From an uncultured Clostridium sp. (GTDB taxonomy: Bacteria; Bacillota; Clostridia; Oscillospirales; Acutalibacteraceae): DNA of 64,000 nucleotides. Both the position numbers and the translations under genes were made by a program. The notes under the pieces were generated by a model. That model was not told the DNA's origin. It searched no databases and saw nothing but the letters and a program-made list of their open reading frames with translations. Positions 41,777 through 50,554 of the stretch are shown in pieces. The first letter of the stretch is position 1. Each line of letters begins with the position of its first letter. The stretch is taken from the NCBI GenBank assembly GCA_958422185.1, contig CATZNW010000003.1:47316-111315 (forward strand), written 5' to 3'.

Positions 41777-43255
41777 ATGACTGAAAAACAGATGAAAGAC
41801 TACCTTTCAATCATTGACAAAGTAATTGAAAAAGGCAGATTTAAAGACAACTGGGAAAGCCTGGCCGAATATCCCGTTCCACAATGGTACAAGGAGGCGA
41901 AATTCGGTATCTTTATTCACTGGGGAATTTACAGCGTACCTGCGTTTATGAGCGAATGGTACTGCCGTATGATGTATTACAGGGGCAATCCCTGCCACTG
42001 GCACCACATTATAAAATACGGCAGGAATTTTAATTACAGGGACTTCATTCCCATGTTTAAAGCCGAAAAATTCAACGCGGACGAATGGGCGGAGTTCATC
42101 AGATCAAGCGGCGCAAGATTCGTTATGCCGGTCGGTGAGCATCACGACGGATTTAAAATGTATAACAGCGATCTGAATGAATGGACCTCCGTAAACATGG
42201 GCCCGAAAAGGGACATTTTAGGCGAACTGAAAGCAGCATGCGACAAAACCGGAATCATATTTTCTACATCCAGCCACCGCGCGGAGCATTTCTGGTTTTT
42301 AAACGGCGGCTCAACTATCGGTTATAAAAATGAAACACAGGATGAAAAATACCGTGAGCTTTACGGCGAATGCCATAACATACATAAGAGAAACAATCTT
42401 TTTACTATGCTGAAACAGGAGCACGGAATCGAACCGACAGAAGAATGGCTGAAGGACTGGCTTGTTTCATCCTGCGACCTGATCGACCGGTATCAGCCCG
42501 CGTCTCTGTTCTTTGACTGGTGGGTATCTTACAAAGCATTCAGACCGTATATGAAAAAATTTCTTGCCTACTATTATAACCGTTCGCTTGAATGGGGCAA
42601 AGAGGTTTGCGTTTATTACAAATCGGACGCGGTCATGTATAACTGCGCGATCTTTGACCGTGAGCGCGGTCAGCTTGAAAATATAAGTCCCTATATATGG
42701 CAGGGGGAAACTTCAACGGCTTACAATGCATGGAGCTACTGCACCACAAATCATTTTAAAAAGCCGGAAATCATCGCCTGCAACCTACTTGACGTGATCT
42801 CAAAAAACGGATGTTTTGTACTAAATCTCGGCCCCAGGGCGGACGGAACATTCTGTGATGAGGAAAAGAAGATCATGTCTTCCCTTGGTGAGTGGACGAA
42901 AAGAAACGAAGAGGCGATCTGGGGCACACAGCCCTACAAAATTTTCGGCGAGGGCAAAAAACAGAAAGGCGGATCGTTTACGGAGCATTTCAGCTATACC
43001 TCAAAGGATTACCGCTTCACCTGCAAAACCGGCGTTGTTTACGCCTTTGCACTGAAACCCTCCGGAAAATCTGAATTCCGAATAAATTCTCTTGCAGACA
43101 CAATGGATCTGTTCCACTGCGTGATAAAAAACATTTCTGTGCTTGGCAGCAGCACCGCAGTTGAATTTACGCAGAACAACAAATGCCTTTCTGTTAAACT
43201 CAGCGAAAAGCTGACCGATACGATGCCGGTTTGCTTTAAAATAGAAGTGGACTGA
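41777..43255 (+). CDS. alpha-L-fucosidase family GH29
   Basis: 492 residues. WYKEAKFGIFIHWGIYSVPAF is the GH29 N-terminal signature; GARFVMPVGEHHDGFKMYNS and TGIIFSTSSHRAEHFW follow; the nucleophile is Asp247 in PASLFFDWWV. A conserved NLLDVISKNGCFVLNLGP-type motif closes the barrel and a beta domain follows (about 400-492). Retaining hydrolysis of terminal alpha-fucose. No signal peptide. Its stop overlaps the next ATG (TGATG), so it is coupled to the esterase gene. Confidence 0.95.
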   Translation: MTEKQMKDYLSIIDKVIEKGRFKDNWESLAEYPVPQWYKEAKFGIFIHWGIYSVPAFMSEWYCRMMYYRGNPCHWHHIIKYGRNFNYRDFIPMFKAEKFNADEWAEFIRSSGARFVMPVGEHHDGFKMYNSDLNEWTSVNMGPKRDILGELKAACDKTGIIFSTSSHRAEHFWFLNGGSTIGYKNETQDEKYRELYGECHNIHKRNNLFTMLKQEHGIEPTEEWLKDWLVSSCDLIDRYQPASLFFDWWVSYKAFRPYMKKFLAYYYNRSLEWGKEVCVYYKSDAVMYNCAIFDRERGQLENISPYIWQGETSTAYNAWSYCTTNHFKKPEIIACNLLDVISKNGCFVLNLGPRADGTFCDEEKKIMSSLGEWTKRNEEAIWGTQPYKIFGEGKKQKGGSFTEHFSYTSKDYRFTCKTGVVYAFALKPSGKSEFRINSLADTMDLFHCVIKNISVLGSSTAVEFTQNNKCLSVKLSEKLTDTMPVCFKIEVD

Positions 43256-44064
43256 TGGAAATGTTTAGAAGATTAAAAAATAAAAAGGATCTGCTGACGG
43301 CCGAATCCTGTAAACATTATGATTACGATATCATTCTGATCGCCGGCCAGTCCAACGCACAGGGATGCGGCAAAGGATACGAAGAATTAAAATATATACC
43401 TCACAATCCAATATACGGATACACACCGGACAGGGAATTTCATTTGGCCTGTGATACACGGTACGGGCGCAAGAATCATTGCGCATCCTTTTCTCTGTAT
43501 TTCGGCCAGGAATACTGCAATTCCGGCATGCTCAAACAAAGCCGGAAACTGTTGCTGCTCAATTGCGCATTGGGCGGAACAGGATTCAGCGACAACCGCT
43601 GGGGAGACGGAGATGACCTGTATGAACTCACGCTCAGACTCGCCGGCAAGATACTTGATCTGAACAGTGAAAACAGAATAACTGCGTTTTTATGGCACCA
43701 GGGGGAAACCGATGCACTCAACAATATGAGCGGCAATGATTATTTGTCCAAACTACAGCAGCTGATCATAAAAACGCGCCATAATCTGGACATCGAAAAG
43801 GTGCCTTTCATCTGCGGAAATATGGTGCCTGTATGGATGAGAGCCAACCCTCATTCATATGAAATCGCAGAAGCGCAAAGAAAACTAACGGGCATATTGC
43901 CGGGCTGCGGATTTGTTGAAAGCGAAGGATTAACCGGTAATGAAACGCCCGATATCATTCATTTTTCAAGAAAAAGCTGTGCCGAACTCGGAAAAAGATA
44001 TTTTGAAAAATACAAAAGCATAAAAGAATATGAAACCGGTGGGAACGGCGGTAAAAATATGTAA
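43255..44064 (+). CDS. SGNH/SASA-family carbohydrate acetylesterase
   Basis: 269 residues of the sialate O-acetylesterase-like group. Nucleophile Ser33 in LIAGQSNAQGCG; oxyanion residues in NCALGGTGFSDNRW; AFLWHQGETDA is the family block III; catalytic Asp/His in DIIHFSRKS near the C-terminus. Removes acetyl groups from sugars; whether from sialic acid or another residue is not readable. No signal peptide. In a GH29-esterase-GH2 operon it would clear acetyl decorations from imported oligosaccharides. Confidence 0.85.
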   Translation: MEMFRRLKNKKDLLTAESCKHYDYDIILIAGQSNAQGCGKGYEELKYIPHNPIYGYTPDREFHLACDTRYGRKNHCASFSLYFGQEYCNSGMLKQSRKLLLLNCALGGTGFSDNRWGDGDDLYELTLRLAGKILDLNSENRITAFLWHQGETDALNNMSGNDYLSKLQQLIIKTRHNLDIEKVPFICGNMVPVWMRANPHSYEIAEAQRKLTGILPGCGFVESEGLTGNETPDIIHFSRKSCAELGKRYFEKYKSIKEYETGGNGGKNM

Positions 44065-44070
44065 ATCCGC

Positions 44071-44421
44071 ATGAAGCAGCTTGGTGCGGCAGGGGCAGTT
44101 GTGAATGGATTTCACAGAGATACTGCCGGTATTTTAGCTATTGATTTTCCGTGTTTTTCACGCGGAAGATATTCACAGGATCAGGCGCCCCGCGGCAAAG
44201 TTACAGGGTTCAGACTGCCTGTTGAGATTGAAGGAGTCACGGTAAATCCCGGCGACATCGTATTCGGCGATCTTGACGGCGTAGTGATCATTCCTCAGCA
44301 AATAGAAAAAGAAATAATAGAAAAGGCTTACGAAAAAGCAACGGGTGAAAAGACCGTTGGAAATGCAATTCGTGCAGGCATGTCCGCAAAAGATGCATTT
44401 GAAAAATTCGGTATCATGTAA
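44071..44421 (+). pseudogene. truncated RraA-like (aldolase/regulator fold) gene remnant
   Basis: 116 residues matching only the C-terminal half of RraA-like proteins, which are normally about 200-230 residues: GAAGAVVNGFHRDT, a middle IDFPCFSRG region, RLPVEIEGVTVNPGDIVFGDLDGVVIIP, then a helical end. The N-terminal half is missing: upstream in this frame there are only two codons before the TAA of the esterase gene. The Gly-rich and Arg-Asp motif survives, so it might fold partly, but most likely it is a decayed 5'-deleted gene. No good ribosome binding site for its ATG. RraA-like proteins in such clusters can be sugar-acid aldolases. Confidence 0.65.
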
Positions 44422-44483
44422 AGTTTAATTCCCATCCGCACTGAATTTCACTGACAGGATAATATAGGGGGCAGAAGAATAAA

Positions 44484-47336
44484 ATGATCTGCAAGGATAA
44501 ATCAAAACCGTACATTCCGTATATACCGCCTATTCCGGAAAGGATCTACGGACAAGAAAACTATAAACAGTGTCTTACAAACCGCAAGAAAGGCGAATGG
44601 CAGTTTTTATTCCGCGGGATCAGGAACATCCCCTCACCGTATTCAAAAGACCAGGATTACGATTTCAGCGTGATCAGCGAAGATGAATGGCAGGATGTTC
44701 TTGCGCCCTCCTCCCTGATCATGCAGGGATTTGATATTGAAAACAACACGGAATACTACTACAAAAGAAAGCTTGAACTTCCCAAAGTAAAAAAAGCGGA
44801 TAAAATCATCATCCGCTTTGAAGGCATTTATTCAAATGCAAGAGTCTGGGTAAATAACAAGTATATCAAGAGCCATATAGGCGGATTTACTCAGTGGGAC
44901 TGTGATCTGTCTGCATTTTCAGGAGAAGAGATCACAGTTGTTATAGGCGTGACCGACGTTGAGGGCGATAAGAAAGGCATATGGAATCCCGGAGGAGAGA
45001 CCATTAGCAACGCGGCATGGGCAAGCTATTACGCGCACAACAATATAGGCGGAATCATTCGGGATATAACGCTTTTTGTGCTGCCGGAAAATTATATAGC
45101 CCGCACGCACACAAACACAATGATTTTTGATCGCTCTGCCGTTTTGGAAACGTATATCGAAGCGTATTGTGCATCCGGCAACACCGTTGCCGAACTGATA
45201 TTGAAAGATGACGGCAACAACATCGTTTCAAGAGCAACATGCCGCTTGGAAAAACTTGAGGCAGTTTACGCAAACAGCGATTACAAAATTCGCCCGGACA
45301 AAAAGTGGAGAAAAAAACACAGGAACGCCTTTATGAATGACGAAAAATACAAAGATCTTTTTGTATCCGCTAAGAATGATTTTGCGGCAGATCACTTTGC
45401 AAAGGTATCGATGACTGTCAATAATCCAAAATTGTGGGACGCTGAGCATCCGAATCTGTACTCACTCAGTATAAAACTTATAACAGACGGAAAAATACAG
45501 CAGGAAAACACGCAAAAAACAGGTATAAGAGAAATAACCTACGGCGGAGAAAAAGGCACGCCTGCAAACCGGATCTTTGTAAACGGCAGAGAGATAAAAC
45601 TGCGCGGTGTTTGCAGGCATGACGTTTCGCATCTCTACGGCAGATCTTTAACAAAAGAAGACATATACAACGAGATCCTTACCTATAAAAAGAACAATAT
45701 TAATTTTATAAGAACGTCCCATTACCCCGCCGCCGATTACATGCTTGAGGTATGCGACGAACTCGGCATGTTTGTTGAGCAGGAAAACGCCGCGTGTTTT
45801 AAGGGCGCAAATCATTTCGAGATCTACAATGCGCCCCAGGAGTTTTTGCAGTCGTTCGCAGAGATGATAGAAAGCGCAAGGAATCACGCAAGCGTAATCA
45901 TATGGTCGCTTGCAAATGAATCTGATTTTGAAAAGACATATGCCTTCCGGGCTGAATTCAATTATGTTAAGAAAGTGGACAAAACAAGACCGGTTATCTT
46001 CAGCTATCCGCATCTGGTGCATTCAAAGCCGCTTCCTTATGACATTATAAGCAAGCATTACGCAAAAGTAACAGGAAATCTGGGCAGCAAAAAGGCTCCC
46101 CGCCTGCATGATGAATTCGCACATGTATCCTGCTATAATATTTCCCGTTTGCAGAAGGATAACAGCGTGCGCGATTTTTGGGGCGAAAGCATTAAGATCG
46201 GATGGGATAGTATTTTTAATACGGACGGGGCGCTTGGCTGCGCAGTCTGGGCCGCAGTAGACGATGTTTTCTGCATACCTCAGGGGACACACGAACGGCA
46301 TCAAAGCCATTCCGGGGGTCCGTATGCCGGGTATGGCGAATGGGGCTGTATCTTTGATCTGTTCAAACGTGAAAAACCCGAGGCTTATCTGACGAAAAAG
46401 GCCTTTACTCCTATCCTGATCGATGAAGAAAAAACAGTTATCGGTCAAGAGGTCGAACTCCATATTACAAACCGATTTGACCACACTTTTTTAACAGAGG
46501 TAAAGATGGTTGTCTCAGACGGTGAAAAAAACATATATAATGATTATTTGCCCCTCCCCGTTGCACCGCACGGCAGCGGAAAAATAGCCTTTAAAAACAG
46601 TGGCGCAGACAGGTATCTTGTTGAATTTTATTTCAGCGGTCTTCTGGTTGACAGCTATTTGATACCATGCCAAAAAGAATATACTGATATCCCTAAAGGC
46701 ACGGACAAAATGGATGAATGTATTGATCTGTCAAACGACACCCTCGTCTGCAAAAGGGCAAAATACCGGATCATTAAAACAAAAAAGGCTGACCGGATCG
46801 ACATTAAAATCGTTCCGAAAAATATTTTTGCTTTGCTTGCATCTCCGGACAAATCCATATTTAAATTTAACCTAAAATCAGATATAAGATCCGTTTCCTG
46901 GAAAAGGAACACGCGGTATAGTGTATATCCGCCGGAACATATAAGCCGCGCCGAAGGCACTGCGTATATCCTTGGTGCGGACAATAAATACGGTGTCAAA
47001 CCGGATACCGGATGGGAAAAGGATAATGAAAACTATTTCCTATATCCGCAGTCAGACGGCAGACGCAAGATCTCAAATGATTTCCTCACCAGAAGAAATC
47101 ATATCAAAAACTACACGGTTACCTTTGAAAACGGCAAAACGCTTAATGTTTTAAGCGACGAGGGCAGTATAAACGCCTGTATATGCAGATCTGAGAAAGA
47201 CCAAAACTGCTTTGAACTGCAAATAACGAAAGGCTGTTATTACCCGGATCTGGAGTGGGGCAATTATTTCGGCAAAAAAAGCCTGAAGATAAAAGATAAA
47301 GTCATTTCATTTTCACTTACCTGTAACGGCACCTGA
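44484..47336 (+). CDS. glycoside hydrolase family 2 (beta-galactosidase/beta-glucuronidase-like)
   Basis: 950 residues, no signal peptide. A jelly-roll sugar-binding domain (about 60-220), an immunoglobulin-like domain, then the TIM barrel beginning around 360 with GVCRHDVSHLYGRSLTKED and RTSHYPAADYMLEVCDELG. Acid/base Glu479 in SLANESDF; nucleophile Glu544 in RLHDEFAHVS. The C-terminal 330 residues form beta domains of the long GH2 type. Exact glycosidic specificity (beta-galactose, beta-glucuronate, beta-mannose) is open. Ends just before a strong bidirectional terminator. Confidence 0.9.
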   Translation: MICKDKSKPYIPYIPPIPERIYGQENYKQCLTNRKKGEWQFLFRGIRNIPSPYSKDQDYDFSVISEDEWQDVLAPSSLIMQGFDIENNTEYYYKRKLELPKVKKADKIIIRFEGIYSNARVWVNNKYIKSHIGGFTQWDCDLSAFSGEEITVVIGVTDVEGDKKGIWNPGGETISNAAWASYYAHNNIGGIIRDITLFVLPENYIARTHTNTMIFDRSAVLETYIEAYCASGNTVAELILKDDGNNIVSRATCRLEKLEAVYANSDYKIRPDKKWRKKHRNAFMNDEKYKDLFVSAKNDFAADHFAKVSMTVNNPKLWDAEHPNLYSLSIKLITDGKIQQENTQKTGIREITYGGEKGTPANRIFVNGREIKLRGVCRHDVSHLYGRSLTKEDIYNEILTYKKNNINFIRTSHYPAADYMLEVCDELGMFVEQENAACFKGANHFEIYNAPQEFLQSFAEMIESARNHASVIIWSLANESDFEKTYAFRAEFNYVKKVDKTRPVIFSYPHLVHSKPLPYDIISKHYAKVTGNLGSKKAPRLHDEFAHVSCYNISRLQKDNSVRDFWGESIKIGWDSIFNTDGALGCAVWAAVDDVFCIPQGTHERHQSHSGGPYAGYGEWGCIFDLFKREKPEAYLTKKAFTPILIDEEKTVIGQEVELHITNRFDHTFLTEVKMVVSDGEKNIYNDYLPLPVAPHGSGKIAFKNSGADRYLVEFYFSGLLVDSYLIPCQKEYTDIPKGTDKMDECIDLSNDTLVCKRAKYRIIKTKKADRIDIKIVPKNIFALLASPDKSIFKFNLKSDIRSVSWKRNTRYSVYPPEHISRAEGTAYILGADNKYGVKPDTGWEKDNENYFLYPQSDGRRKISNDFLTRRNHIKNYTVTFENGKTLNVLSDEGSINACICRSEKDQNCFELQITKGCYYPDLEWGNYFGKKSLKIKDKVISFSLTCNGT

Positions 47337-47390
47337 TACTCCGGGTGCGATTCGGGTGATCAGAATATTCCAGTATGGCTTTGATAAGCC

Positions 47391-47427
47391 AAAAAGAGAG
47401 GTCATCACCAGTATGACCTCTCTTTTT
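47391..47427. terminator. strong bidirectional terminator
   Basis: A perfect 15-bp stem, AAAAAGAGAGGTCAT with its complement ATGACCTCTCTTTTT, and a seven-base loop. A and T tracts on either side let it end both the GH2 transcript (plus) and the tRNA transcript (minus). Confidence 0.95.
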
Positions 47428-47430
47428 GGG

Positions 47431-47507
47431 TGGTGAAGACGAGTGGACTTGAACCACCGACCCCCTGCATGTCAAGCAGGTACTCTAACCAACTGAGCTA
47501 CGCCTTC
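47431..47507 (-). tRNA. tRNA-Val (anticodon GAC)
   Basis: 77 bases with encoded CCA. Acceptor GAAGGCG pairs with CGTCTTC (one G-U); D arm GCTCAGTTGGTTAGAGT; anticodon stem CCTGC/GCAGG with loop TTGACAT, anticodon GAC reading GUC/GUU; T loop GGTTCAAGTCC. Second gene of a two-tRNA transcript, ending four bases before the terminator. Confidence 0.95.
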
Positions 47508-47541
47508 ATAAATATTAAGTTTGATAGTGCTCTGAAAAGCA

Positions 47542-47567
47542 TCGCCGCAGGCTGTCGCCTGCGGCGA
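47542..47567. repeat. perfect GC-rich hairpin between the two tRNA genes
   Basis: TCGCCGCAGGC and GCCTGCGGCGA form a perfect 11-bp stem with a TGTC loop, one base from the CCA end of tRNA-Thr. No T tract follows, so it is unlikely to be a terminator. It could be a REP-like element or a processing signal that helps free the tRNA 3' end. Confidence 0.7.
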
Positions 47568-47568
47568 A

Positions 47569-47644
47569 TGGAGCTACTGGTCGGACTCGAACCGACGACC
47601 TGCGCATTACGAATGCGCTGCTCTACCAACTGAGCCACAGTAGC
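47569..47644 (-). tRNA. tRNA-Thr (anticodon CGT)
   Basis: 76 bases with encoded CCA. Acceptor GCTACTG/CAGTAGC; D arm GCTCAGTTGGTAGAGC; anticodon stem GCGCA/TGCGC with loop TTCGTAA, anticodon CGT reading ACG; T arm GGTTCGAGTCC. First gene of the tRNA transcript, about 43 bases after the predicted start of transcription. Confidence 0.95.
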
Positions 47645-47692
47645 GGATATTCAAATTTAACGAGTTTATGAAATATCAATTTCATCGTTGCA

Positions 47693-47721
47693 ATTATACA
47701 ATAAAAACGATATAAGGTCAA
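47693..47721 (-). promoter_or_regulatory. promoter of the tRNA-Thr/tRNA-Val transcript
   Basis: -35 TTGACC (47721-47716), 17-bp spacer, -10 TATAAT (47698-47693). Just past the pncC stop codon. Confidence 0.85.
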
Positions 47722-47727
47722 GCATTT

Positions 47728-48207
47728 TTAAAGAAGTTCATCAAGTTTTTCAAATACAAAATCCACGCTTTGGCGTCTGACCTCATTTCTGCCTATTTCG
47801 CCGAAACAGCAGGTAAATGTTTTCACTGCCGAATTTATACATATCCCGAAGCAGACCATGCCCACCGGCTTTTTGGCCGTGCCGCCCGTTGGCCCCGCAA
47901 CGCCCGTGACACCGACACCGACCTCGCTTTCAGCGGTTTGCGCAACACCTGCGGCCATTTCGTACGCAACTTCTTCTGATACTACGCCGAATTCCTTTAT
48001 TGTTTTTTCTTTTACGCCCAAAAACCGCATTTTCGCCTCGTTTGCATAGGTTACAAAAGAAACGTCAAGAACCTTAGAAGCATCTGCAACGCTTACCAGA
48101 GCCCCGCTGCAAAGGCCGCCGGTACAGCTTTCCGCAAAGGATATATGCAGTCCGCTCTTTATTAATTTTGCCACGACCTTTTCATAAAGGGAAATATCGT
48201 TAAACAT
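47728..48207 (-). CDS. pncC: CinA/PncC-family nicotinamide-nucleotide amidohydrolase
   Basis: Deamidates NMN to nicotinate mononucleotide in pyridine-nucleotide recycling. 159 residues, the stand-alone C-terminal domain of CinA. HISFAESCTGGLCSGALVSV carries the catalytic serine; VGVGVTGVAGPTGGTAKKPVGMVCFG is the second signature. Its ATG lies inside the end of the HAD gene. Last gene of the long rimP-nusA operon. Confidence 0.92.
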   Translation of the reverse strand: MFNDISLYEKVVAKLIKSGLHISFAESCTGGLCSGALVSVADASKVLDVSFVTYANEAKMRFLGVKEKTIKEFGVVSEEVAYEMAAGVAQTAESEVGVGVTGVAGPTGGTAKKPVGMVCFGICINSAVKTFTCCFGEIGRNEVRRQSVDFVFEKLDELL

Positions 48208-48862
48208 AGTTAATAACCTCGCTTAAGCTTTCAATAACGGGAACATCAGGACGCAGATCACGATCCTTAAACCAGCCCCAATTCATGCGAAGCGCATACA
48301 TACCCGCTGAGAGCGCGCCCTGAATATCATTCACCGGATGATCGCCTACATAGATGCATTCATCTGTTTTAAGGCCGAGTTTATCCGCCGTATACTCAAA
48401 GATCTGAGGCTGCGGTTTGGCAAACTCCAGATCTCCTGAAACCACAAGGATATCCAGATACGGTAAAAGGCCGCTGTTATTCATCTTAGTGTGCTGAAGA
48501 ACAGAAGGGCCGTTTGTGATAACGCCTGTTTTTATGCCGCGGTTTCTTAGTTCGGTCAAAAGAGGGACTGCATCGGCAAAAATAACGTTGAAAAAGCCAA
48601 ATTTCTCATCATAATGCCGGGCAAGATCCCGGGCGGACGGTGAATCTTTCCAGCCCCACAAAGCAATGAGCCGAGAAAACAAGTCAACTCGGTTCACATA
48701 TCCTCCGTTGCCGGTATCTATCATATCCTGTTTTTTCTTTTTTGCATCTTCTTTTGAGACTCCCGGGAAAAATTCCTGCAAAAAAGCATCTGCATAATGG
48801 TCAAACGCCAGAGTTCTGTCCTGCAGGGTCTCATCAAAATCAAACAATACTGCTTTTATCAT
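48200..48862 (-). CDS. HAD-superfamily hydrolase (YjjG/phosphoglycolate phosphatase-like)
   Basis: 220 residues. Motif I is AVLFDFDETLQDR near the N-terminus (nucleophile first Asp), motif II VITNGPS, motif III KPQPQIF (Lys) and motif IV YVGDHPVNDIQGA. A helical cap lies between I and II. Probable nucleotide or sugar phosphatase; in this position it could dephosphorylate a flavin-pathway intermediate, but that is speculation. ATG at 48862 overlaps the end of ribF; no strong ribosome binding site, so expression is probably by coupling. Confidence 0.88.
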   Translation of the reverse strand: MIKAVLFDFDETLQDRTLAFDHYADAFLQEFFPGVSKEDAKKKKQDMIDTGNGGYVNRVDLFSRLIALWGWKDSPSARDLARHYDEKFGFFNVIFADAVPLLTELRNRGIKTGVITNGPSVLQHTKMNNSGLLPYLDILVVSGDLEFAKPQPQIFEYTADKLGLKTDECIYVGDHPVNDIQGALSAGMYALRMNWGWFKDRDLRPDVPVIESLSEVINYV

Positions 48863-49658
48863 AATCAAGCTGCTTCTTTAATTCATCAACATTTTTAAAT
48901 AGTTTTTCGGGGCGCAGATAATTCACAAGCTCAACGGCAATTTCTCTGCCGTACAGATCGCCGCTGAAATCAAAAATATGTGTTTCTGAAAGCGGCTCTT
49001 CAACACGCCAAGTCGGGCGGTTTCCAATATTTGTAAACGCTTTGTAGGAGCGTTTGCCGATAAGCACACGGCTTTCATAAACGCCGAACCGCGGCACGAT
49101 AAGCCCCGCCGGCAGATGCTGATTTATTGTTGGAAAACCGATCGTTCTGCCGCGCCGGTCTCCCTTTATAACAGGCGCCTCAAAAGTAAAATGATATCCG
49201 AGCATTTCATTTGCTGCATTTATCCTGCCCTCACTCACTGCCTTTCTTATACGCGTCGAGCTGATGGGCTTGCCTTCAAAATCCTGCGCTTCAAGAATAC
49301 GCACCCATACGCCGCGCTTTTCCAGATATTCTCTCATATCAAGCGCGGACCAGGAGGCGTTTTTGCCAAAACGGAAATTAAAACCGCAAAGCACTATCTT
49401 CGCGTTAAATCTGCCGAGGATAATATCGTTGATAAATTCCTCGCCCGTCATATTTTTTATTTTTTCAAAATCAGCAAACACAGCATTCGGCCAGCGCTTC
49501 TGAAACACGCTCTTCTGAAGGAGGGAAAATTTATTGTTTACACAGTAAATGACCACATTTTCAGCGCCCGTTACAACAGTTTTGTGCGCGAGGTGCATAC
49601 CGTCAAAATCACCAAGTGCGACTGCTGCGTCGTTTTTTAACTTTTCATAGTCCTTCAT
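48840..49658 (-). CDS. ribF: bifunctional riboflavin kinase/FAD synthetase
   Basis: Makes FMN and FAD from riboflavin. The N-terminal nucleotidyltransferase has AVALGDFDGMHLAHK and ISSTRIRKAVSEGRI; the C-terminal kinase has GDRRGRTIGFPTINQ and FTNIGNRPTWR. The 272 residues are somewhat short for the family (about 300-320): the N-terminal strand before GDFDG is abbreviated. Starts 2 bases after truB, the usual truB-ribF order. Confidence 0.94.
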   Translation of the reverse strand: MKDYEKLKNDAAVALGDFDGMHLAHKTVVTGAENVVIYCVNNKFSLLQKSVFQKRWPNAVFADFEKIKNMTGEEFINDIILGRFNAKIVLCGFNFRFGKNASWSALDMREYLEKRGVWVRILEAQDFEGKPISSTRIRKAVSEGRINAANEMLGYHFTFEAPVIKGDRRGRTIGFPTINQHLPAGLIVPRFGVYESRVLIGKRSYKAFTNIGNRPTWRVEEPLSETHIFDFSGDLYGREIAVELVNYLRPEKLFKNVDELKKQLDYDKSSIV

Positions 49659-49660
49659 AA

Positions 49661-50554
49661 TTATTCTACATAAACACGTTTTACTGCCAGCTCGTTTTCA
49701 CGGACCTCGCCCAGACCCAAAAACTCTCCGTCGGGTGAGAAGACACGCAAAAGTTTTTTTGGTCCGGATTTTATTCTGATACGCGCAAGATCGAGCGCGC
49801 CTCCGTTTTTAAATCTTTTGCTCTGCGCCGGGCTTACGGTAATTTTATCATAAGCCGAAAGAGCGCGCTCAACAGGAATCACATATCTGCTGATGCTGTT
49901 ACCGGACAGGGCTGCGTCCCTGATCCCGGAAACCGTTATGCAGTCATCCAGTGAAAATCCGTAAGCAAACGTGCGCTCAAGCGCAGTCATAACAGCTCCG
50001 CAACCAAGTTTTTTGCCCAGATCGTCTATCAAGGTACGAATATAAGTGCCCTTTGAGCAGAGCACTTCTATTTCATATTCACTATTATTCTCATCTGAAT
50101 ATACCAGCTCAAGCCGTTTGATCATCACTTTCCGCCGAGGCCGCTCAACATTTTCACCACGGCGCGCCAGCTCATACAGTCTTTTCCCGCCGACGGATAC
50201 GGCAGAATACATCGGAGGGATCTGAAGGATCTCACCTCTGAAGCCGCTGAGCGCGTCTTTCACGTCTGAAGCGGTACAATCAACGTTATATTCACCCGTT
50301 ATCTTTCCTGTAATATCGAGAGTGTCCGTGGTTTTACCAAGAGAGAAACGGGCACGGTAGCCTTTGTCGCTCTCCGGATAAAAATCAAGAAATCTTGTTG
50401 CCCCGCTGAGCATAACAGGCAGAACACCGGTTGCAAGAGGGTCAAGCGTGCCCATATGGCCGCACTTTTTCTGGGATGTTAACCGCCTGATCTCCGCACA
50501 GACGGAAAACGAAGTTCTTCCTTTTTCCTTATTTATACAGATTATACCCGTCAT
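49661..50554 (-). CDS. truB: tRNA pseudouridine-55 synthase
   Basis: Makes pseudouridine 55 in the T-loop of tRNA. Catalytic Asp in GHMGTLDPLATGVLPV; RARFSLGKTTDTLDITG and SKGTYIRTLIDDLG are conserved; a small PUA-like C-terminal end follows. The ATG at 50554 overlaps the nrnA stop (ATGA) and has GGAG eight bases upstream, better than the in-frame start at 50572; 297 residues result. Confidence 0.96.
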   Translation of the reverse strand: MTGIICINKEKGRTSFSVCAEIRRLTSQKKCGHMGTLDPLATGVLPVMLSGATRFLDFYPESDKGYRARFSLGKTTDTLDITGKITGEYNVDCTASDVKDALSGFRGEILQIPPMYSAVSVGGKRLYELARRGENVERPRRKVMIKRLELVYSDENNSEYEIEVLCSKGTYIRTLIDDLGKKLGCGAVMTALERTFAYGFSLDDCITVSGIRDAALSGNSISRYVIPVERALSAYDKITVSPAQSKRFKNGGALDLARIRIKSGPKKLLRVFSPDGEFLGLGEVRENELAVKRVYVE

